The notes beneath the pieces are model-generated. The model was not told the DNA's origin. It did no database searches and worked only from the letters and a program-made list of their open reading frames with translations. The translations under genes were made by a program, and so were the position numbers. A stretch of DNA of 64,000 nt, from assembly GCA_046329535.1 (NCBI GenBank), contig JAXLUN010000001.1, positions 806,001 to 870,000 of the forward strand, read 5' to 3'. This document shows, piece by piece, positions 59,385 to 64,000 of this stretch. The DNA comes from Bog-950 sp046329535. GTDB lineage: Bacteria > Bacteroidota > Bacteroidia > Chitinophagales > LD1. Every line of letters starts with the position of its first letter. Positions within the stretch are counted from its first letter, which is position 1.

Positions 59385-60854
59385 TTATTTTCTGGCAGCT
59401 TTAGCCTGCTCAGGTTTTATTTCACCGCCTTTGTTGCCAAAGTTATTCAACACATACGTAACAACATTTGCTGCCGCTTCATCACTGATAGTTTGTTTTG
59501 GCATTACTCCGTTGTATTTAACTCCGTTTACGGTTACCTCTCCGCTCAAGCCGTTTAATACATGGCCTAGCGATCGCAATGGGTTTGCATTAAGATAGTC
59601 TGAGCCTGCCAAAGGAGGGAATGCATTTGCAATACCTTTACCATCTGCCTGATGACAAGGTTGGCAATTAGCTGAATATACAGTTTTCCCAGCCGCAATG
59701 CGTTCATCTTTGTTTTTGGCTTTACTCTCTACTGGTGTTGCTTCGTCAGGCATAGATTGTGAGCCTCCACCTTCAGGTTGGTAAACCAGATCATTTTGTT
59801 TACCGCTATAAATATCTTTGTTTTCTTCTCCGTCTACTTTCAAAATACCTAAACTACCTTTATTGAATGTACGGAAAATAGAGTGGTCAACCAGGATATA
59901 ACTGCCGGGAACATCAACCCGGAATTCTGTTATGGCAGAACCTCCTGATGGTACAACAGTTGTTTGAACCTGGTGGTTTAAAGTAGTACCGCCTTCAGGA
60001 TAAACATTGTCAAAAATTTCTCCAATTACGTGAAAACTAGAGATAAGATTCGGGCCACCGTTCCCAACAAACAAGCGTATCTTCTCTCCCACTTTTGCTT
60101 TCAGTGCATTGTCACCGGTTAAGGCACCAACTGAACCATTGAATACAACATAATCTGGAGTTTCTGTCAAAGCTTTATCCATGTTGAATGGCTGCAAGCC
60201 TGATTCACCATATGCACCTTTCGTATAGAAATCGCCCTGCATTACATAAAATTCCTTATCCACCGGAGTCATGCCTTCTTTAGGTTCTACCAGTATTAAT
60301 CCATACATGCCATTAGCAATGTGCATCCCCACCGGAGCAGTTGCACAGTGATAAACATATAAGCCGGAGTTTATAGCAGTAAAAGAAAATACCGACTCAT
60401 GACCAGGTGCTGTGAAAGATGCTGCTGCACCGCCCCCCTGTCCAGTTACGGCATGTAAGTCAATATTGTGAGGTAGTTTATTGTTAGGATCATTTTTAAG
60501 GTGAAACTCTACAAAGTCACCTTCCCTTACTCTGATAAAACTACCAGGAACCGAGCCACCATATGTCCAAAAGGTGTAGGTTACTCCATCGGCCATACGC
60601 ATTTCCTTTTCAATAATTTCAAGGTTCACAATTACTTTGGTTGAAATCTTACGTGTAATTGGGGGAGGAACCATAGGAGGTGAAGTAAGTACCGCTATCT
60701 CTTCACCTACAATTTTCTCCAACACCTTGGGAGCTAATTGATCTGTTTCTGCTGATTCTTTGCTACTGCTATTGCACGATTGCAACGTAAATACTCCGGA
60801 TAATGCTACTGATACAACAAGTAGCCAAAACCTGTTTTGTTTAATTTGGTTCAT
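59385..60854 (-). CDS. nirK: Copper-containing nitrite reductase with C-terminal cytochrome c domain
   Basis: 489 residues, a lipoprotein (LQSC, Cys27). Compared with the well-studied enzyme, type 1 copper ligands are His129, Cys170, His178 and Met183; type 2 ligands are His134, His169 and His324; catalytic Asp132 and His275 are present. After about residue 385 a cytochrome c domain (C397-x-x-C400-H401) is fused, which can feed electrons directly. It reduces nitrite to NO, which the opposite nor operon removes. It is second in an operon behind an alginate-export-type porin. Confidence 0.97.
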   Translation of the reverse strand: MNQIKQNRFWLLVVSVALSGVFTLQSCNSSSKESAETDQLAPKVLEKIVGEEIAVLTSPPMVPPPITRKISTKVIVNLEIIEKEMRMADGVTYTFWTYGGSVPGSFIRVREGDFVEFHLKNDPNNKLPHNIDLHAVTGQGGGAAASFTAPGHESVFSFTAINSGLYVYHCATAPVGMHIANGMYGLILVEPKEGMTPVDKEFYVMQGDFYTKGAYGESGLQPFNMDKALTETPDYVVFNGSVGALTGDNALKAKVGEKIRLFVGNGGPNLISSFHVIGEIFDNVYPEGGTTLNHQVQTTVVPSGGSAITEFRVDVPGSYILVDHSIFRTFNKGSLGILKVDGEENKDIYSGKQNDLVYQPEGGGSQSMPDEATPVESKAKNKDERIAAGKTVYSANCQPCHQADGKGIANAFPPLAGSDYLNANPLRSLGHVLNGLSGEVTVNGVKYNGVMPKQTISDEAAANVVTYVLNNFGNKGGEIKPEQAKAARK

Positions 60855-60881
60855 TTTGATTGTTTATTGGTTATAAAAAAA

Positions 60882-62177
60882 TTATTTGTCTTTTTCCCAT
60901 TTGAATACAGTAGGGTTAACATTGATCTGTATAAAACCCCAACCGGCAAAAGGCTTTTTACTTCCTCCTGCTACTTTACTTAGTGCTTCTAATGAAGTTG
61001 TAGATGCTACCATCGTAGAGTAGCCTGCTTTTATTTCGATATAGCTTATTGGTTTGTAAGAACCGTATAAGTCCAACTCCAAACCAAGTTCCCGATTAAG
61101 GTATTTCCCTGATATTTCCGGGTTTTTCAGTTTGTTAGCAGTAAAGAAGTAATGTGCGTCTAATGTGAGTTTGCCGGTTTGGCACGGCATGTAGCTTAAT
61201 CTTAAATAAGGGTTTATTAAACCGGTACCTTTGGTATCTTTTGGAATATTCAGGAAGTAATCCATGTGCCCGTAAAACTTGTGGTTAGTCGGGTACAGTG
61301 TATTGAAGCGATTATCGTGTGTGTTTGAGGTGTTTGAAAAATTGTTACCTGATAAATAATCGCATCCTAACCCAATTGTAACTTTTTTCGCCAAAGTGTA
61401 ATCGGCATATACATATGCAAAATATGCCAGGATATCAGTATTGAAAGTATTTTTGCCGAATTGCACATACAAAGCCGCGTTGGCACTGAAGTTTTTTGCT
61501 TTTGCAGTTAACAGCGGACCTACGGTGCCTCGAAACAATACCCTCTCTTTACTATGCAGAGAAGTATCAGCATTAAACCCATCCGTAACAGCATAGAATG
61601 ATAATTTGAGTTTTTCGTCTATGAATTTGTGATTATACCAAATGAATGCAAGCGCTTTGTAATTATTGATGGTGTAATAAGTGCCAAAGAAACCTTCGCT
61701 GGCCTGATTAAATGCACCACCAACGTGAATTGATATTCCTTTGTGCCGAAATTTAAAAACCGCAGCATCATGCGATCGTGCCTGCTGAACCCAGTCCAGA
61801 TTACCTAAAAGGCGGTGGTCATCATATACTAGTTCCTGCCGACCTAGTTTGAAAGAAATGCTATCATTAATAAATAACTCTGCCCAACCTTCATGTAATC
61901 CAAAGCCAGCTACATCTAGCGCTTGTCCTTCGTCACCCCAAACTCTTACATCTTGTAAACTAACATACAGCTTTACAAATTTTGCACGAAAACCCACATT
62001 AAGTCGCGCTCTTTCTGAAACAAAAAATGCTGATTTTGATTTAACGGGTGGTAAAGTTTGGTAACCTCTGCGCTGCTCAAATCTTGGGCTAAACTGTATA
62101 CCTATATCAAAAGTTGTTTGCGAAAATGTATTAGAGATAAAGAAGAATGAACTCAAGATTAGCAGAAACACTTTCAT
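60882..62177 (-). CDS. Alginate-export-family outer membrane porin
   Basis: 431 residues. A signal peptide (MKVFLLILSSFFFISNTFSQ) is followed by an amphipathic beta barrel with the family pattern (FSPRFEQRRGYQTLP, RARLNVGFRA, IKLGRQELVYDDHRLLGN, QQARSHDAAVFKF). Porins of this group are often found upstream of respiratory genes in Bacteroidota; here it leads the nirK operon and might admit nitrite (inference). Two CRP/FNR-type dyads lie 58 to 90 bases upstream. Confidence 0.9.
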   Translation of the reverse strand: MKVFLLILSSFFFISNTFSQTTFDIGIQFSPRFEQRRGYQTLPPVKSKSAFFVSERARLNVGFRAKFVKLYVSLQDVRVWGDEGQALDVAGFGLHEGWAELFINDSISFKLGRQELVYDDHRLLGNLDWVQQARSHDAAVFKFRHKGISIHVGGAFNQASEGFFGTYYTINNYKALAFIWYNHKFIDEKLKLSFYAVTDGFNADTSLHSKERVLFRGTVGPLLTAKAKNFSANAALYVQFGKNTFNTDILAYFAYVYADYTLAKKVTIGLGCDYLSGNNFSNTSNTHDNRFNTLYPTNHKFYGHMDYFLNIPKDTKGTGLINPYLRLSYMPCQTGKLTLDAHYFFTANKLKNPEISGKYLNRELGLELDLYGSYKPISYIEIKAGYSTMVASTTSLEALSKVAGGSKKPFAGWGFIQINVNPTVFKWEKDK

Positions 62178-62203
62178 ACAAAGAGCGGTTAAAAACTCAA
62201 GTG

Positions 62204-62211
62204 CAAAGTTG
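62204..62211 (-). promoter_or_regulatory. -7-like promoter element of the porin-nirK operon
   Basis: The minus strand reads CAACTTTG, matching TAnnTTTG except for the first base, as at norC. It lies 27 bases upstream of the ATG at 62177. Confidence 0.45.
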
Positions 62212-62234
62212 TAATTGGCTTTTTTTAATTCATG

Positions 62235-62246
62235 TGACCCGAGTCA
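62235..62246 (-). promoter_or_regulatory. CRP/FNR/NnrR-type operator, proximal, porin-nirK operon
   Basis: TGAC-CCGA-GTCA on the plus strand, with perfect TGAC/GTCA arms. Its centre (62240.5) is 36.5 bases upstream of the last G of the -7-like element, a class II distance. TGAC/GTCA arms are typical of NO-related DNR/NnrR sites (family knowledge). Confidence 0.65.
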
Positions 62247-62256
62247 GTTAAATCTC

Positions 62257-62268
62257 TGATAGTGATCA
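62257..62268 (-). promoter_or_regulatory. CRP/FNR-type operator, distal, porin-nirK operon
   Basis: TGAT-AGTG-ATCA on the plus strand, a perfect FNR core. Its centre is 22 bases (two helical turns) upstream of the proximal site and 58.5 bases from the -7-like element. Confidence 0.6.
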
Positions 62269-62548
62269 TTTTAAAAAATACGAAATGATATCGTGTCACT
62301 CATTTCTGCTTGTAGTATTGCTAAAGAAATTTATAAGCTAATTGTTACTACTTATATCAATACCTATTATTTGGAGAAAGCTATGATGAGAAAGCAGATG
62401 ATATAGTGAAAATTAGAGCGTGATGTAAGTAACCTAAACTAATCTGCTTGGTTGCTATCCGAGTTATCGACTGATAAAACTCATACTTTGATTATGTAAA
62501 TACTCGCTCATTTGCAAAATAAAAGACAAAATAGTCCTTTATTAATTG

Positions 62549-63541
62549 ATGTCGAAAATTATAAGTATGGCGGTGGAATCTATGAGCGCAATTCTTTCTG
62601 AAATACGTGAACTGAGAAAACAAAAAAAGGCTGTAATTCTCTCGCATTATTACATGCCACCTGAATTACAGATACTTGAAAAGGATGGAGGAGTAGCCGA
62701 CTTTATCGGAGATTCGTTGGGACTAAGTGTAGAGGCAACACGTGTTCAGGCTCCCTATATTATTTTTTGCGGAGTTAGTTTTATGGCTGAAACCGCCAAA
62801 ATTATAAACCCCGATAAGCATGTGCTAATACCTGATAAGGAAGCTGGCTGCTCTTTGGCCTCGAGCATTACAGGAAATGATGTAAAGAAATTGAAATCAC
62901 GTTATCCGGAAGTTCCCGTGATTGCTTATGTAAATACCTTTGCTGAAACTAAAGCCGAATGTGACATTTGCTGCACCTCTCGTAATGCCGTAGCTATTGC
63001 CAAGTCTTTCAAGAACGATACACTCATTTTCGTTCCCGATGTTTATATGGGTCAGAACCTGCAGTCAAAAATAGAAAGCGAAACCGGTAAAAAAATGATT
63101 TTATGGCATGGCACCTGCGAAGTACATGAGCAGTTTTCAAATACTTCGCTCGCTACCATAAAGCAAATTTATCCCGAAGCTGAAATGCTGTTGCATTGGG
63201 AAGTTCCAAAAGAAACTGTTGAAGAATCTCTGCAAAAGCATAAAGGAGTGCTGGGCAGCACCAACGACATATTGAAGTATGTTGGCAATAGCACTTCCAA
63301 GAAATTCATTCTTGCCTCTGAGTGCGATTTAGGGGCAACTTTGCGCGGTATGTATCCCGATCGTGAATTCATTACGCCATGCATCAAGTGTCCTTACATG
63401 AAAAAAATAAGCCTTGAAAATACACTTGCTGCATTAAAATCAATAGGCACATCAAGCCAAAGCAGATATGAAATTGACCTGGAGCCTGATATTCTTAAGC
63501 GGGCCTATATTCCCATTAAACGAATGCTTGAATTTATATGA
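62549..63541 (+). CDS. nadA: Quinolinate synthase A
   Basis: 330 residues from ATG 62549. It has three iron-sulfur Cys segments of NadA: IFCGVSFMAETAKI, CDICCTSRNAVAIA and FITPCIKCPYMKKIS. Other NadA motifs are HYYMPPELQ, DKEAGCSLA and HWEVPKETVEESL. It condenses iminoaspartate with dihydroxyacetone phosphate to quinolinate in NAD synthesis. Its stop overlaps the nadB start by 4 bases (ATGA), so the two steps are translationally coupled. Confidence 0.96.
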   Translation: MSKIISMAVESMSAILSEIRELRKQKKAVILSHYYMPPELQILEKDGGVADFIGDSLGLSVEATRVQAPYIIFCGVSFMAETAKIINPDKHVLIPDKEAGCSLASSITGNDVKKLKSRYPEVPVIAYVNTFAETKAECDICCTSRNAVAIAKSFKNDTLIFVPDVYMGQNLQSKIESETGKKMILWHGTCEVHEQFSNTSLATIKQIYPEAEMLLHWEVPKETVEESLQKHKGVLGSTNDILKYVGNSTSKKFILASECDLGATLRGMYPDREFITPCIKCPYMKKISLENTLAALKSIGTSSQSRYEIDLEPDILKRAYIPIKRMLEFI

Positions 63542-64000
63542 ACCAACGCGAAACAGAAGTATTAGTTATAGGTAGTGGAATAGCAGGCTTGTTTTATGCT
63601 ATTCACTGTGCCCGTTTTGCGCATGTAACTATTGTTACCAAAGGAAATATTGGAGAATCTAACACCATGTATGCTCAGGGAGGGATTTCTGCTGTATTTG
63701 ATAAGAATGATTGTATAGAAAATCATGTACAGGATACCTTAAAAGCCGGAGATGGCCTATGTAATGAATCTGCCGTTCGTCTCGTTGTACAAAATGCAAA
63801 ACATGCGGTTTTGGAGTTAGATAAACTACAAGTTAAGTTCGATAAGAATAAAAATAATGTCTATGATTTACATCGAGAGGGGGGGCACTCCCATGCTCGT
63901 GTTGTGCATGCCACCGATGCGACCGGAAAAGAAGTAGAAAATACACTAGTAAGCAGAGTTCGTTCATCGAAAAATATTACCATCATAGAAAACTGTTTTG
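63538..64000 (+). CDS. nadB: L-aspartate oxidase, N-terminal part (partial)
   Basis: 154 codons are visible and the gene runs off the right edge. It has the FAD Rossmann motif VIGSGIAGLFYAIHCAR, TKGNIGESNTMYAQGGISAVF, and REGGHSHARVVHATDATGKE, all typical of NadB. It oxidises aspartate to iminoaspartate for NadA. The ATG overlaps the end of nadA. Confidence 0.95.
   Translation, partial: MNQRETEVLVIGSGIAGLFYAIHCARFAHVTIVTKGNIGESNTMYAQGGISAVFDKNDCIENHVQDTLKAGDGLCNESAVRLVVQNAKHAVLELDKLQVKFDKNKNNVYDLHREGGHSHARVVHATDATGKEVENTLVSRVRSSKNITIIENCF

Larger units (their letters stand above)
62178..62548. other. Divergent regulatory region between the nirK operon and nadA
   Basis: 371 bases without a gene. 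It holds a -7-like box and two CRP/FNR-type dyads for the leftward porin-nirK operon (62204-62268). Another, weaker dyad TGATAAAACTCA (62472-62483) lies 66 bases before nadA, but no TAnnTTTG box at a fitting distance is seen there. Confidence 0.6.

Noticed and set aside
62472..62483. CRP/FNR-type dyad TGATAAAACTCA before nadA
   Set aside because: It fits TGA-N6-TCA but the arms are weak and no TAnnTTTG box lies at 37 or 59 bases, so it may be chance.

Overview
The window is a contiguous chromosomal segment of a Bacteroidota bacterium. Support for this comes from T9SS type A sorting domains (23275-24276 and a remnant at 42959), DUF4476 and OmpA/thrombospondin-repeat outer-membrane proteins, a fused CcoNO oxidase subunit, a two-subunit-type methylmalonyl-CoA mutase, an ATP synthase operon lacking atpD/atpC, and repeated matches to the Bacteroidota -7 promoter element TAnnTTTG. 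Gene content (aerobic cbb3 respiration plus NirK/NorBC) suggests a facultative, partially denitrifying organism, perhaps of the Chitinophagales/Saprospirales type, but the species cannot be fixed from the sequence.

Layout. 1-2909: rhodanese/thioredoxin/OsmC cluster, probably for sulfane-sulfur and thiol redox chemistry. 3101-9418: cbb3 oxidase operon ccoS-ccoNO-ccoQ-ccoP-ccoG-ccoH plus a SafE-like membrane protein. 9445-13919: a small unknown gene, then a leftward operon of beta-CASP RNase, PAS histidine kinase and a receiver-CRP fusion regulator. 14037-14229: tRNA-Pro and tRNA-Ser. 14373-15818: dnaA. 16009-22204: a 5'-nucleotidase split over two genes, methylmalonyl-CoA mutase, envelope proteins and scpB. 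22211-29045: ATP synthase operon interrupted by a T9SS cargo gene. 29157-36654: OmpA-like protein, a repeat element, a VHL-beta-domain lipoprotein, a large BNR-repeat protein and a LolA-like protein. 36806-42840: aconitase, a MacB-type permease, dapA and accA. 42841-47808: a decayed T9SS gene, a TonB receptor, a cassette-like TPR gene and a second repeat-rich, gene-free kilobase. 47809-51435: a biotin-dependent acyl-CoA carboxylase pair, probably methylcrotonyl-CoA carboxylase. 51436-62177: a candidate small-RNA unit, an FNR-family regulator, norC-norB-norQ-norD-copD, and the opposing porin-nirK-SUMF1-SCO operon. 62549-64000: nadA and the start of nadB.

How the parts work together. CRP/FNR-type dyads (TGA-N6-TCA) lie upstream of four promoters: ccoS-ccoNO, the RNase/kinase/regulator operon, norC and the porin-nirK operon. 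The dyads sit at two repeating distances from TAnnTTTG-like elements (about 37 and about 59 bases, two helical turns apart). This suggests one low-oxygen/NO regulon joining the high-affinity oxidase, a two-component regulator with a CRP output, and a nitrite-to-N2O pathway. Two CRP/FNR-family proteins that could act on it (9881-10945 and 52089-52787) are in the same window.

The most unusual items are (i) dispersed intergenic elements built from 21-bp modules (31740-32190, 47363-47660 and weaker at 46936-47060), which share a 50-bp core at about 86 percent identity but have different array-specific modules; (ii) a lipoprotein whose VHL-like domain keeps the spacing of all five residues of the human VHL hydroxyproline pocket; (iii) the regulon geometry described above; and (iv) a promoter-to-terminator unit without a convincing gene at 51584-51812.
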